DNA of 64,000 nucleotides from Voacanga thouarsii (lineage: Eukaryota; Streptophyta; Magnoliopsida; Gentianales; Apocynaceae), in contig JANUWF010001701.1 of assembly GCA_026120185.1 (NCBI GenBank), positions 248,001 to 312,000 of the forward strand, given 5' to 3'. The notes beneath the pieces were generated by a model, which saw nothing but the letters and a program-made list of their open reading frames with translations, did no database searches and had not been told where the DNA came from. This document shows, piece after piece, positions 49,879 through 61,856 of this stretch. How positions within the stretch are numbered: the first letter of the stretch is position 1; the number at the start of each line of letters is the position of its first letter. The position numbers and the translations under genes are program-made.

Positions 49879-52248
49879 AGCATTTGGATTTTCCTATTAT
49901 TTCTATTAATTGGAAAGAAGTGTTTACATTAATTATTGCCATCCTTATCCTATATCATCCTCAGTTACAAACCAACGTGGGTCTTACTAATAATCCACAA
50001 TTAATTTCACTTTATTCTTCACACGTGGCTCTTCTAAAGTCGATCATGTCACTGTTATTTAGTTTCCAATGACCCACAAATTAATTTAATATTATAACAT
50101 TATATAATTGTTGTTAAATTTATATATATTTTTCTAATTTAACTTCACGCGTAAATTAATACTAGATTAATGTCCCGTGTTATATTATTAAGATTTAATA
50201 TATTAATATTAAATATATATTATTAATTAACTTAATTAATTAGTTAATTAGTTAAAATTTTAAAATAAATTTAAATAGTATTTAAAGAATCATACATTTC
50301 AATATATTAATTTAAATAATATTCAAAAAATTACATATTTCAATGTATTAATATTATATATATATTATTTGTTAATTTAATTAATTAAAATTTTAAATGA
50401 ATTCAAAATTTTTTTATTTTTTAAAAATTATTTGGTCACATGTCACCTTATAATACTTCCACGTATTATAATGATAGGTTTCATTTTCGACTTGTGTATA
50501 TATATAGATTTTATAATCTGATAAAACTACCCATCTTCTCCGGCATAAATAAATTCCTTCTTCTCTCTTTGTACATATAGCAGGGAAGGAATAATGAATT
50601 TCCACTAAAATGGCCAGTGATTATATTTCAAATTAGCCTTTTCTCCAAATACTAACAAGAAAAGAAAGAAATATTCAAACTCAAAGAATACCAAAAAATA
50701 ATAATAATAAAACTAATAATTATTAACTACAGTCATATAGGAATTTGAGATTTTTTTTAACAAAAAAATGGAAAATTTTAGCAGTCAATAACAAAAGCAT
50801 AGGACTTCATAACAAGTAAACATGAAACTAGTTTGATGAGACAGTTAGAAAAATAAGATAGGATTGAATAAATAATATGACTTTGAAGCATTGGATGGCA
50901 TTTTCCTCAAAGTTATATTTGCCTCCTATAATATGTTGGAAAGTTATACAATAATTCCCTAAGTCCTTTTTCTTTTCTAAAGTATTCTCTTTAAAAAACT
51001 GAAAATTATAGGAGTTAACATTAATAATATCTAAGCACTGCTATCCCATTTTATATATAACTTGTCAAATCTGAATTTTATATAAGATAGTCTCTCTTTT
51101 AGGAGTTATGCCCATTATCTATTATTTTCTATTATTTTTTTAAGAAGAGGAAGGGAGACAACAAGTAGAGAGAGGAATAGAGAAAATGATAGGATGTAGA
51201 TATATATGGAAAATTTTTAGGTGGATCTGATTCATTATAGACTAATACATTAATGTATTATATTTTAAAAAAAATATATAATTTTCAATACATATTATAC
51301 AACATTTGATACGCTGATACAGAGTAGACCAAGTATACCCAAATATTTCCCGGTATATATATTGCTTGCACTTCTCTCGCTCCCATTAAGAGTTGAGTCC
51401 CTCTTCTTTGAATAAAGAAAACAACATAATGACCGAAGGACACATGATGACCAAGGAATGTTTTCTTTTCCCCTCTTTTGTGGTGTTGAACCTTCATGGT
51501 GGACTTCTATAGTCGGATTTTTCCACAATTGATAGCTTAGATTTAAAATACCTACCAATTCATTTCCAGTCATAATTAGGAGGATGATCTTATCACTACA
51601 CTCTCATTGAAATATTAAAAATTAATTATTATAAATCTATTTAAAAGTTATCATTTTAAATATATATATAATTTAATTTTCAAATTTTATCATTTGTAAT
51701 TATATACATAATCTAATTTACAAAGGGTGTTTTTGGATACTCATTTTCAATTTAATCCAAAATTATTATTTTATATATTTTTATTTTTTAAAAATTATCA
51801 TATACTCATAATATATTATATTTTTTCTCTTTAAATTTACATTAGATTCCTTCGACTCTATATATTTAATAATTTATTATTATATTATTATAAAATCATG
51901 TCAATTTAATTATTATCTATTTATGCTTAAAATTTATAAATTATTTTATCTGTTTAAACTTAAATATTTTAATTTAAATTTAAAATATGAATATTAAATT
52001 TAAACAGAAAAAAATATAGTAAATTTATTTTGTGAAACCAACCACTTCCATCGAGCTTGGTGGCGATTGTGGTGATGAAAGGTAATATTGGAATGTGATT
52101 ATCGTGCACCGCACAGATACAATTACCCATTCGAAACGTGTCACGCCTAGTGCTGATCGCCGTTTCACACCGCCAATCCCTGCAAATCCCATCGTCCCAC
52201 ATTTCCACAGCGTAGTACGGTAGTATTCCCCATCAAATTCTACTTGAT
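49879..52248. other. AT-rich intergenic DNA
   Basis: No gene supported. A local imperfect duplication of about 65 bases is visible at about 50200-50390. The patch at about 52020-52220 is GC-richer and open on the minus strand, but I recognise no protein. Confidence 0.5.
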
Positions 52249-52852
52249 CTCTTTATATATTCTCTTATTTGATTATTTTAATTATTATTTCTATTTCATA
52301 ATATATGTTATTTTAAATTTAAATTTTTTTCCATAATATAAATTATTTTATAAAATTTTATAAATATTTATTATTTTTTTTCTATTTTGCCACTTTCTAT
52401 AACCTCTTTTTTTTTTTATTAATTATGACTCAATTCTTTCTAAATATAAAATCAGATAAAGACTTAATTATGAATATTTTTAAAAATTTAATTTTAAAAT
52501 TATTCAAAATTTAGAATTCTTAATTTTTGTATATGATTCTAAAATGACTTATAGTTTGAAACAGAAATAGTAAGATTTTTATCTTAATTTATCTTTCTTA
52601 TTAATAAGTTAAGATTATATTTTTTTTATAAATATTTCTCTTTAATACAATGAGTATTGTATATTTATAATAAAAAATAAAAATAAATTAAATATATTTA
52701 TAGTATATAAAATTTTAAAATTTAATTATTTTTTAATAAAAAGAAAGATTTTTTATGATAACATAAAAAATATTAATTAATTAATAAATTTTTTATTAAA
52801 AAAATTTATGAATTAGTTAAAATAGAAGAATTTTGTTTCCTTCCTACACACT
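52249..52852. mobile_element. MITE (family A) split by a family B MITE
   Basis: The part 52573 to about 52850 matches the MITE at 28571-28897 in inverted orientation (for example tcattgtattaaagagaaat on the minus strand). The part before the inner MITE, from about 52249, resembles the other end of the same family. The upper limit is approximate. Confidence 0.55.
52285..52570. mobile_element. Stowaway-like MITE (family B), nested
   Basis: The left end ttatttctatttcataatat and right end (reverse complement ctatttctgtttcaaactat) are inverted repeats; TA flanks both sides. Ends and middle resemble the element at 44919-45208. It is 286 bases long. Confidence 0.7.
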
Positions 52853-52855
52853 CCC

Positions 52856-52863
52856 TATTTAAA
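52856..52863 (+). promoter_or_regulatory. Candidate TATA box of the LanC-like gene
   Basis: TATTTAAA lies 131 bases before the start codon, followed by a CT-rich leader. It sits within a few bases of the end of the nested MITE pair. Confidence 0.5.
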
Positions 52864-52993
52864 CGCCTCGCACTCTTTTACTTTTGATACTCAATGCTCA
52901 ATAGTCGGCCGGAAGACTCTCTTCTCGCCTTTTCCTTTGTTTTGTTGAAAGAACCCAAAAATTTCCACAAACAGAGGAGTGAAAGAAACGAAA

Positions 52994-55900
52994 ATGTCAT
53001 CTTCTATTGTGAAATATGCTTCTCAAGACACTAATAATGGCCATGAAGATGGAGACGCGAGCCTCGATTTGCTTCGTGGGTCTGATCCTATGGCTCCCAG
53101 TCTCTCACTCGCTGCTGAAACTTTCTTGAAAGCTGCCATCTCTTTGAAAGACCAGGTATTAATTTCCTGATTTTGTCACTTTTAGTAGCTGTTGAAACTT
53201 TAATCAGTTTACGTTTTGAATCCAAGAATTCAGAAATGAAAATTGAAACATTAATCTTTTTTGGGAAACTCATGATAATGGGAAGTAAAGTGAGCTGGGT
53301 TAGGTGAGATTTTTTGTGGAATTTTATTTCTCATTTCTGGATTGGAAATATTGGTGGGATTTAGGTGGTGCAAAGCACATGGAAAGGACACTGCAACAAT
53401 TATAGCGGTACAGATCCGACGGTATACACGGGTTTGCTTGGAACGGCATTCGCCTGTTTGCGTGCGTTTGAGGCTACTGGTAATCTCCAGGACTTGAGAT
53501 TGTCCACTGAGATCATTGACAAGTGTGTCTCCATCGCAGGTGCCTCCACCAGGTATGCTTAAAGATAGAACATTACAGAAATTCTCAACCATTCGCTATA
53601 AAGAGCTAAAACTGCATCTTGATAATAAGGATTTGCATTTAGCGTGCCGGTTACTTGTCTTTTTCTTTCTGGAATCATGATCATTGGGATAATTTTGTTT
53701 AATCTTTGATGAACGGTGATCTGAGATGCGTTTGGTTGTGGGGAAGTAGCACGAGTTCAAAGGAGTGATGCTAAGAATGTACTGTGGTGACTTTTGACAT
53801 CAAAGATTCCATTCAGATATGTCACTGACTCGATAGCAAGATTAAGGGACGTGGGACTCTAAGTTCTGAATGAGAACGCGATGTAACAAGCTTGGATTAA
53901 ATCGAAACAAAGGAGAGAAGTGGGCCTTGTTTTTCATTTTTTGTGAAGGAGCGGCTGGAAAGATACAGTCAAAATAAGTTTTTAAGTGTGGTGATAACAT
54001 CATACGTTCTGGTTATGTTATTGTTAATTATTGATGTTCTTTATATTTTTTAGTGTTTTGAGCCTTATTGTATTGGCTTCGTAACTTCTAAGCAAATGGA
54101 GTGAAAGAAGATGCCGACAATAATATTTCCTCTGTTAATGTTCGAGACCATAATTGGATTTTAACCCCAGTTGGTAAATAGTAGATTGGAGAAGGAAGAT
54201 CTTTGAAAGACTCTGCAAAACTATAGTGCCCCAAAAAGAGATGCTGTGATGAACTTTCTTCCTCAGTATGTTAGTCTAGTAGTACTTGTGAAGCCTAGAA
54301 ACCATGAATTTTTTTGAAGGTTTGACACCCTGACATTTTTTGTGTCCTTTTTGGCCTTTGGAATTTTGAACCTAGTGTGTAGAATTCTGTGGCCTTTGGA
54401 ATTTTGAACTTCGTGTGTAAAATTTTTCCCTTCTCCTCCACCCCGCGCCATCCTAGTTGTTTTATTGACTGAGAAAGTGAAATGGTCAAAGCTTTAAGTA
54501 GCTGTTACTCTGGAAATTTTAGCATGATGATCTCCAATATGAGTTTACAGAACATGAGATGTGGATTTATGTATACATGTGGACCTTTATAAGATTTTTT
54601 TGTCCCACTTCTGAATTATTATTCTATGGATATTTAGCTAGGACCTTTCCCTTCTCTTGGATATTAGATGAAGTACTTCAAGGCTTTGTTATTTTACCTG
54701 GTCAGGCAAGATCTTTTCTTATGAAGAAACTTACACTGAAATATGATTCTCAGCCACTTACCTTGAAACAAAAAAGGGATTCTCAGTTTTCATTGTAGCA
54801 GGACTAAGGATCTTACTTGATAAAGAACATTTGGGAACTTTTATTTTCGTCCATTGTCATGTTATCTCTTGAAAACTGGAATATTTATTGTCTTTGTTCA
54901 TATTTGGGACCAGGCATTTGACCTTCTTGTGTGGAAGAGGAGGGATCTATGCCCTTGGTGCTGTGACTGCTAATTACTGCGGGGACCAACAAAAATGTGA
55001 TCTATATTTGAACAGTTTCCTTGAGGTACCAATTATAGTTTCTTTTTTTCCTTTGATATAGATTCATCAAACAGCAATAGTATGACCATTAAGCTGCTTG
55101 CAATTGAGCAAGCTTGGCTGCTGGTGAAATTTATGCTCGTTTGAGATACTCCACAGTCCAAATATATCACTTCTTGTAGACCAACATATTTTCGATTATA
55201 CTTCATTGATTGCTATGGCTTGAATAACTAGCACTTCGTTTAGGTTATAAATCTTTTGAAGTTATACCTTTAATCAATTAGTGGATTAAAATCATGTTTT
55301 TGTTAGTATTGTAAAGCATATTCATATAAGGACACATTTTGTGATTTTCTAGCTAGTGGTCCCTGTATTCTTCTAATAATGCAATCGGCGTATACTCTGA
55401 TTCATCTCCCAGATAGAAGTATCTATTTAGAAATATTTTGGATGATCTGTTGGGGGAGTTCTCATTTTTTATTGTTCCCATCGCACTAACAAGCAAGTTT
55501 TACAGGAATTGGAGAACAGATATCTTCTTACTAATAGGCTAAAGAGAAGTAATGGGGAACTTCACAAATGTTATTTACTGCTTTTAGCATTGTCTAGGAC
55601 TGGGGAACATTTCAAATGTCTCAGTGGGTGAAGTTCAGAAATCCTGATCTCTTCCTTGTTTAGTACTTAAATACTCTATGTGACATATGAAGCAGTTGGC
55701 AATTCCAAGTACATCTTTCTTTAGTTTATTCCTATGATGGTTCAAAGTCAACTAGGATAATTATTAATCTATTCTGATGGAAAGTTATTGGTTGGTAGTC
55801 ATGCAACTTGACCTGTGTATTTATATTTTTTGGTTTGACTAAGGATCATTTTTCAAATTAGTCTCTGGGATGATTTCCATTTTTGCAGCTAAATATTTGT

Positions 55901-57279
55901 TAGTTCTAAGGTGGGCACTCGTATCCTAGTTTAGTAACATAAAGCTGTTAATGGTTGATAAATTGCTTGGAGCATACAAATTTTCATCTGTGACTATTTT
56001 CTCTTAATCCTGTTTTATGCTGAGTTCCTGTAAATGTTTTGTTCTTGAAGTTTCCACTTTGATGTACTCTACCATTTGCGGTAATTCTTATGGCCCCATT
56101 TTTTGGGGATACTCAACAAAAGTTGAATGGTGGGAACAGGCACATATATAGGGGCCTTGTCTACAATTTTGTCGAGAAATTTTATTGAGGTCAAGAGTCA
56201 GAGACAACTCCAGAGAGAGCATCATTTCCCGTGTTATCCTGTTTGTGATAGTTGACATCCTCAAGGAGTTTTTTGATACTTTTCACATGGTGAATATCTG
56301 ATTGTTTTCACAGGTGGCCCAAGAAAGAGCCCTCCCTGTTGGACCTGAAGATGGAGGATTTGGAATGTCATATGACTTACTTTACGGTCGAGCTGGCTTT
56401 CTATGGGCTGCTTTGTTCATAAACAAGCACTTAGGTGCTGAGATGGTGCCAAGTGGTCTTCTTATGCCAATTGTTGAAGCTGTATTGGCAGGGGGAAGGG
56501 CTGGGGCTTCTGATAATACAGCCTGTCCGCTGATGTATAGATGGCATGGGACAAGGTATTGGGGTGCAGCCCATGGTCTTGCAGGAATTTTGCATGTTTT
56601 GCTTCATTTTCCCGGCCTTCCCAGAGATGATATTGAAGACGTGAAAGGAACCTTAAGGTACATGATGAGTAATAGATTTCCCCGCAGCGGAAATTACCCT
56701 GTGAGTGAAGGGAACCCAAGGGACAAGCTGGTTCAGTGGTCTCATGGTGCAACAGGCATTGGGATTACACTGTGCAAAGCCTCAGAGGTAAGCAGAGTGA
56801 TGGTTATGGTTTAATTACATTGAGTTATTTCATCTGGCTTGAGGCGGCTTTGCACCTTAGTGGTCCTATAAAAATATATAAAGAATGTTGGATTATGGTT
56901 AAGTGATGTTTCATTTTTCTTCGTCTATCTTTTGCAGGTTTTACGGAATGATCGCGAGTTCCGTGATGCTGCAATCGAAGCCGGCGAAGTAGTATGGAAG
57001 AGTGGATTGGTCAAGAATGTAGGACTGGCTGATGGTGCTGCAGGAAATGCATATGCTTTTCTTTCTCTTTATCGCCTTACTGGAGAAAGCATCTATGAAG
57101 AGAGAGCAAAGGCATTCGCGAGCTGCTTGTATCATAATGAAAGAGACACGAGGACAAGTAGTCTTCCCAGTGGAGTTGATTATACCTATTCTCTCTTCCA
57201 AGGACTGGCCGGGGCTGCTTGCCTCTGGTTTGATTTGCTTGCACCTGAGCGCTCCCGATTCCCGGGGTATGAGATGTAG
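52994..57279 (+). CDS. GCL1-like: LanC-like protein, plant GCL type, five exons
   Basis: Exons 52994-53155, 53365-53552, 54914-55025, 56314-56787 and 56938-57279 join in phase to 425 residues, typical of eukaryotic LanC-like proteins. The toroidal GxxG repeats are visible: TGLLGTAFACL, CGRGGIYALGAV, YGRAGFLWAAL, WGAAHGLAGILHVL, SHGATGIGITL, ADGAAGNAYAFL and FQGLAGAACLWFDL, and the protein ends RFPGYEM as plant GCL proteins do. The His of AAHGLAG is kept. The three zinc ligands of classical LanC/LANCL proteins are not: the Cys of W-C-HG is Ser (QWSHGATG), and the Cys-His pair is Ala-Asp (LADGAAG). Animal relatives add glutathione to dehydrated residues; the plant role is unsettled, and the earlier claim that the relative GCR2 is an abscisic acid receptor is disputed. 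No membrane segment is expected despite hydrophobic repeats. Confidence 0.93.
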
Positions 57280-57960
57280 GCTTCTGCATCTCCATTATAT
57301 ATATAAAGAAGGAAATCTAGACTGCATGGTTCAAATTCCATGGTACGGAATATTGAATGCTTAATTAGACTTTCTATTTGCATAGCCACGGGGTTGGTTT
57401 TAATCATGACTCCTCAAAGAAAGGAGACTAACCCCTTGTACATATTCAAGTTGAGTTGTGATCGAAAAATCCTTAGGGAAAGGATGTTCTTTATCTTACG
57501 TACAAATACGAGGCAGGTGATCAAGACTGATCATCATTTGATCAATTTCCATAGCCTACTTTCTTGGCTTCAGAAGCCAGGAAGCTGTGTTCCATGTCTT
57601 CTTCTTAATATTAATATTTGGACAAGTGGCCAAAATTTTCTTCTTGTGTCTGAAGTCTTCAAACTTCAAAACAGACAAGTTTGCGGTTGTTTTAGGTATT
57701 TTGTGATGTCCCTTTCTTTTCCAACTGGTGTTGAAAGAGATATAGGGTCTCTTGGAGGGCTAAAAGTAATAGACGGACAGCAAACGTCCACGAATTATCA
57801 AAATTTTGCCCTTTTGGTTGAACTTTGACAAATTTCGAAAACAAGTTTTCGATTTGTTTTACTTGGCCAAAAAAAAAAAAAAAAAGTTTTCGATTTGTTT
57901 TACATAATAGGTGTCGTCACCCGTCCCTCCGATTTTGAGTGCATTTTTCGCGGCTGGATA
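57280..57960. other. 3' region of the LanC-like gene
   Basis: Probable 3' UTR, then intergenic DNA with a 17-base A run near 57870 and a 20-base direct repeat around it (gttttcgatttgttttac). No further gene. Confidence 0.5.
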
Positions 57961-58275
57961 CAAAATAATGCAATGTGAAAATATTATTCATGTTGTAAAT
58001 TTGTTGAATAAGTAGAAGTTTCACTAATTATGAGTTTTTATTGATGTTCATTATTTAGTGGAAATATCACTAATGCATATTAGTGGAAGATGGTGTATTC
58101 CACTAATTAAGAGCTCTATAAATAGAACTATTCTTTAAATTTGAAATGCACTATCATTTTGTGAAAGAATTGGGAGAGAAAGAAAAAGAAGTTTGAAGAA
58201 ATTTTTGTGCAAATAATAGTTAGAGTTTTCTTATTGTGTAGATTTTATTCTAACACTACCAAAATTTTATAATAC
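57961..58275 (+). mobile_element. Possible left LTR remnant of a second copia element
   Basis: Contains a TATA-like stretch (ctataaatagaac) and ends just before tacgttatcagcacgag at 58273-58289, a primer-binding-like sequence, 88 bases before a copia gag start. No matching right LTR is in the window, so the limits are guesses. Confidence 0.4.
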
Positions 58276-58376
58276 GTTATCAGCACGAGTCTCTGCCGTT
58301 ACAAAAGCCAGAAGACTAAAACATGAGTCTCTACCGTTACACACGCCAAAAAATATATACGCATTTATTGATTTAT

Positions 58377-59109
58377 ATGGCTAACCTTACTAAACTCGAA
58401 TTTGTAACTCTTGATATTTTTGAAAAAAATTATATGTCATGGGTTTTTGATACAAAAATATATCTAAGGCCTTAGTGAAACTATTCAAGAAAATAATAGT
58501 GCATTTGCATAATAAAAGGCCAAAACTTTGATTTTTATCTGTCATCATATTGACGAAAATTTAAAAATGGAATATCTTACCGAAAAAGATCCATATATCC
58601 TGTGGGTAAATTTAAAAGAAATATTTGACCACCTGAAGATATGCGTACTATCCATTGCACGGTATGAATGGTTGCACTTGAGGTTTCAAGATTTTAAAAC
58701 CGTGAATAAATATAGCTCCGTAATGTATAAAATTACATCTCAGTTAAAATTATGCGAATAAAAAATTACTGATGAAGATATGCTGGAGAAAACATTTTTC
58801 ACCTTTCATGCCTCGAATATTGTCATGCAGTAACAATATTGAAAAAAAGGGTATACAAAATTTACAAATTTAATTATTACCCTCCTCATTGTAGAGAAAA
58901 ATAATGAGTTATAATTGAAAAATCATGAAGCCAGACCAACTGGCTCAACAGCACTTTCAGAAGTGAATGTTATTGGCTCCAGTAGAAGCCATCGTTATAG
59001 TCGTAGTCGTGGTCGTGGCCGTGGTTGTGGTTATGGTCGTGGACACGCTCGATATTTCTTTTATCACAATAATAATCAAGTTGTGAGAAATACTGACCAC
59101 CTGAAATAG
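58377..59109 (+). pseudogene. Copia gag remnant
   Basis: Starts MANLTKLEFVTLDIFEKNYM, then continues after stops and a shift with IDENLKMEYLTEKDPYILWV and MYKITSQLKLCE (UBN2 gag domain). It ends with NHEARPTGSTALSEVN and an Arg-Gly-rich stretch (SRGRGRGCGYGRGHARY). Several in-frame stops lie between. The same lineage's pol piece is at 61108-61690, same strand. Confidence 0.85.
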
Positions 59110-59425
59110 AACAGAAATGATAATAAGGGAAAAATGATATTTCCAATAATAATAAGCATCACATCTTTGAGATGTTACATTCAGATATCAATAAAACACA
59201 TTATACTACATTACTACTAACAGTTTAGAAAAAAAAATCTATCTCGTCTTGATCATAAGTCTGTGTTTCACTTGCATTTCCTTTATTCATCTCACTGGTA
59301 TTCACGTGAGGTTTAGGATGAATGCTTGTAGTTACTCTTTGTCAATAGAGCTGACAAATTTAGAATGAATGTTTGTGATTGTTCTTTTTCAATGTTTACA
59401 TTAGAGGAAGACAAACAATTAGCAA

Positions 59426-60597
59426 TTATGTCAGATCCTCTTCTTCGGCATCCTCCTCCTCTTCCTTCTTCCTTGGGCCAAAATCTAAATCAGCAACAGA
59501 AATTAGCCGTGAAGTTATTGTGAAATGAGTATTGGGATTTTATCATCTCCTTAAGTTTTCTCTTCTTATAGTTGGCCTTGACGCATACTTGTCTCAATCT
59601 CTGTGTTTGGTCCTCCAATCGCGTATTAGGGATTTCTTCCATCAACTTCTTCTCATGTTCCAGTATCTCAATAGCTTCTCTCAACTTCTTCTCAGCCATA
59701 TATCCTCCTTCTTCTTCATTTCGCATCTCCTGTACATCGGAGTAATTTTTACATATCATCAGTGGAGAAACATTCATTTCGGTCATTATTTACTTATAAA
59801 TCTTTTATAGTTTCATATTTGCAAATCTGTAACGTAAGTTTACAAGTGTGTGTGAGATAGAATCTGAACATTCTTGATTAGGGTTTCCAAACTCATCAAC
59901 TTCCTGTGAGGCCATCGATGAATTCTCAATTCCCTACATCTTTTCTTGAGACGTGTTAGGCCAATATTCAGTTCTTTGGCTGCTCTCGTGATTGGCATGT
60001 AAAAGTACTTTGAAATGGTTGCTCTTGATAGTGTCTTGGAGCTATTACTCTTCTTCTCTCTTTGCCTCATAATCATCTTCTTCTCTATAGGAATTTCGTC
60101 TGAAATAATATCTTGAATTTCGATATTACATTCAAGATGCACTTCGTGATTCCTTACTCCGAATTCATTGTCAAAACCACTCATTATTTCTCATAGAAAA
60201 AAAAAACAATATCAGTAAAGGTAATACCATTCAAAATTCATGTATGATAACCTTGAACCATATTTTGGCTTTGTTCAAAATCCATTAGGAAGTAGAAATG
60301 ATCATGCACAATCATATCCTCATTCAGAGGAACAACATCAAAAACAATGTCTTGAATGGGCAGATTAAATTGAAAATCCAAAGTAGTATGTGCAAAACTT
60401 CCACTGATTTACATCACAACAAATCAAAAGAGAGTTTAATTTTATTATCAAGCACACTATATAAAAAAAAAAAAGCCCTCAAAAGTATCTCACTTGAAAT
60501 TAAGAGGAAACAGTTGGCTTGGAAAGGAAAACACATCAAAATTTTTAGAAACCAATTCAAAATTTGACCATGTTTCAAATGAATTACAAGTCCCCAT
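59426..60597 (-). CDS. RKD-like: RKD-type RWP-RK transcription factor gene, possibly failing
   Basis: Minus-strand exons 60597-60494, 60403-60252, 60189-59864 and 59729-59490 keep phase and would give 273 residues, a normal RKD length. Exon 3 holds the RWP-RK domain (ISKYFYMPITRAAKELNIGL, then KKRCRELRIHRWPHRK). Exon 4 holds the leucine-rich coiled coil that follows it in this family (KKLREAIEILEHEKKLMEEI). RKD proteins are nuclear DNA-binding factors linked to egg-cell identity and embryo formation. Two defects are visible. The donor after exon 3 (NVQ) reads CAG|AT instead of CAG|GT; without splicing the protein stops seven codons later. After the stop at 59490 an acidic tail (DFGPRKKEEEEDAEEEDLT, to 59426) is open in another frame. 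A TATA-like run is at 60641-60650. It may be a recent pseudogene or use a non-canonical splice site. Confidence 0.8.
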
Positions 60598-60640
60598 CTC
60601 TGATTTGTGATTTTTATTTTTTTTATGACTAATGACTGGG

Positions 60641-60650
60641 ATATATATAT
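60641..60650 (-). promoter_or_regulatory. Candidate TATA box of the RKD-like gene
   Basis: ATATATATAT about 45 bases upstream of the ATG on the minus strand. That leaves a very short leader, so the match could be chance. Confidence 0.35.
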
Positions 60651-60654
60651 CTGT

Positions 60655-61105
60655 GCGAGGAAGAAGAGAGATAGTTTAATATGAATGCAATTATAGATAA
60701 TTAATATTAAAGAAAGTCGTATCATTTTATTTAATATTGTCTCGTTTCACAAGGAGGAAGAAGAAAAGGTAGATGATAGGTGGAGGGACTGAGGAGAAGA
60801 AGAGATAAGGAGGAAGGGGAAAAGATGGTATCGGGAAGAGTGAGAAAAAAAATAGAGATTTTTTTATAATAAATTTGTTGGCATTTCCTACTTATTATGT
60901 ATGTAATAGTACTCATAATTTTCTTATATTTCTTTTCCCTTATTCTTTTATGAAATCATTATTCCCTAAATTAAGGGGAGAACTGAAACAGCATAACAAA
61001 GATCTTGCTTAGATAAGAAAGATCTTTCTTGGACAACATCATTAAATTATCTTGATCCGCGCACAAGCGCATGTGAACTTGAAGTTTAAAAGATAATTTT
61101 TTTGT
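60655..61105. other. Upstream region of the RKD-like gene
   Basis: Purine-rich stretch at about 60750-60850 (GGA and GAA repeats on the plus strand), then AT-rich DNA. No gene. Confidence 0.5.
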
Positions 61106-61107
61106 AA

Positions 61108-61690
61108 AGCATTACAAATCAAATGTCACACACTTTTGTTGACTCCAGAAGAGTAACAAAATCGCATATTCCAACTATAGATACTCCTATTCAACTTGAG
61201 GTTCCAACAGAACAAAATATTATACCTATAACTGCTAAGCCAAAAGCACGCCAGAAGCGTGGCCAACTTCTTGGTTCTAAAGATAAAAATTCTCGAAAGA
61301 AAAGATGATTAAATTATCCAAAAGATCATATTGAAGAAAAAAATGATAAAAACTAAGAGAAAGCTGATGACAAAGAACCAGAAGTTGATGAAAGTAACAC
61401 TGAAATTTCTATAAATTATACCACTTCTGGTAGAAATTGGAATCGGATAGAAACAATTATTGATAATATGTTTGCATATAATATATCTCTCGATGTTATA
61501 CAAAATAGTGATGATCCTGAACCAATATCAGTTGATGAATGTTGGCATAGAAAATATTGGCTACAATGGAAAGATGCAATTTAATCAGCGTTAAATGCAC
61601 TGACAAAACGTGAAGTCTTCGGACTTGCAGTCTGAACACTAGAAGGTGTAAAACCTGTTGGAAAAGAACAAAATGTTGTGTAATGATGCC
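61108..61690 (+). pseudogene. Copia pol remnant (integrase-RT linker and RT start)
   Basis: Reads SHTFVDSRRVTKSHIPTIDT, KRGQLLGSKDKNSRKKR, then, after stops, NTEISINYTTSGRNWNRIE, YWLQWKDAI and ALTKREVFGLAV plus LEGVKPVG. This is the linker before, and the first block of, copia reverse transcriptase. The rest of RT and RNase H are missing and no LTR follows. Same lineage and strand as the gag at 58377-59109. Confidence 0.85.
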
Positions 61691-61792
61691 AATATGTATA
61701 TATGTGAACTTGGATGTTTTTGGAAGCAGTTGGGGTTTTTCGTGTTGCTTATTACCTATATGTAACAGCTATTAACTTCAAATTTTTTACTT

Positions 61793-61856
61793 GCTAATGG
61801 AATTTATGTTGGCTAATGGAATTTGTGTTGCCGATTGGAATTTGTGATGGCTAATG
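61793..61856. repeat. 19-base minisatellite, about 3.4 copies
   Basis: Unit gctaatggaatttgtgttg at 61793, 61812 and 61831, with a partial fourth at 61850. The third copy is more diverged. Confidence 0.85.

Noticed and set aside
49551..50072. 173-codon frame with a long poly-Ile run
   Set aside because: Produced by the AAT microsatellite and LTR sequence.
50150..50200. Possible second Helitron end (ctag followed by cccgtg)
   Set aside because: No hairpin and no captured genes beside it; too weak.
51285..51573. Overlapping minus-strand frames of 70-92 codons
   Set aside because: No family match, no splice or promoter context; likely chance.
57340..57828. 162-codon frame behind the LanC-like gene
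   Set aside because: Lies in the probable 3' UTR, no recognisable motif, no splice signals linking it to the gene.
61793..61856. CRISPR-like spaced repeats
   Set aside because: Directly adjoining 19-base units with no spacers, in plant nuclear DNA: a minisatellite.
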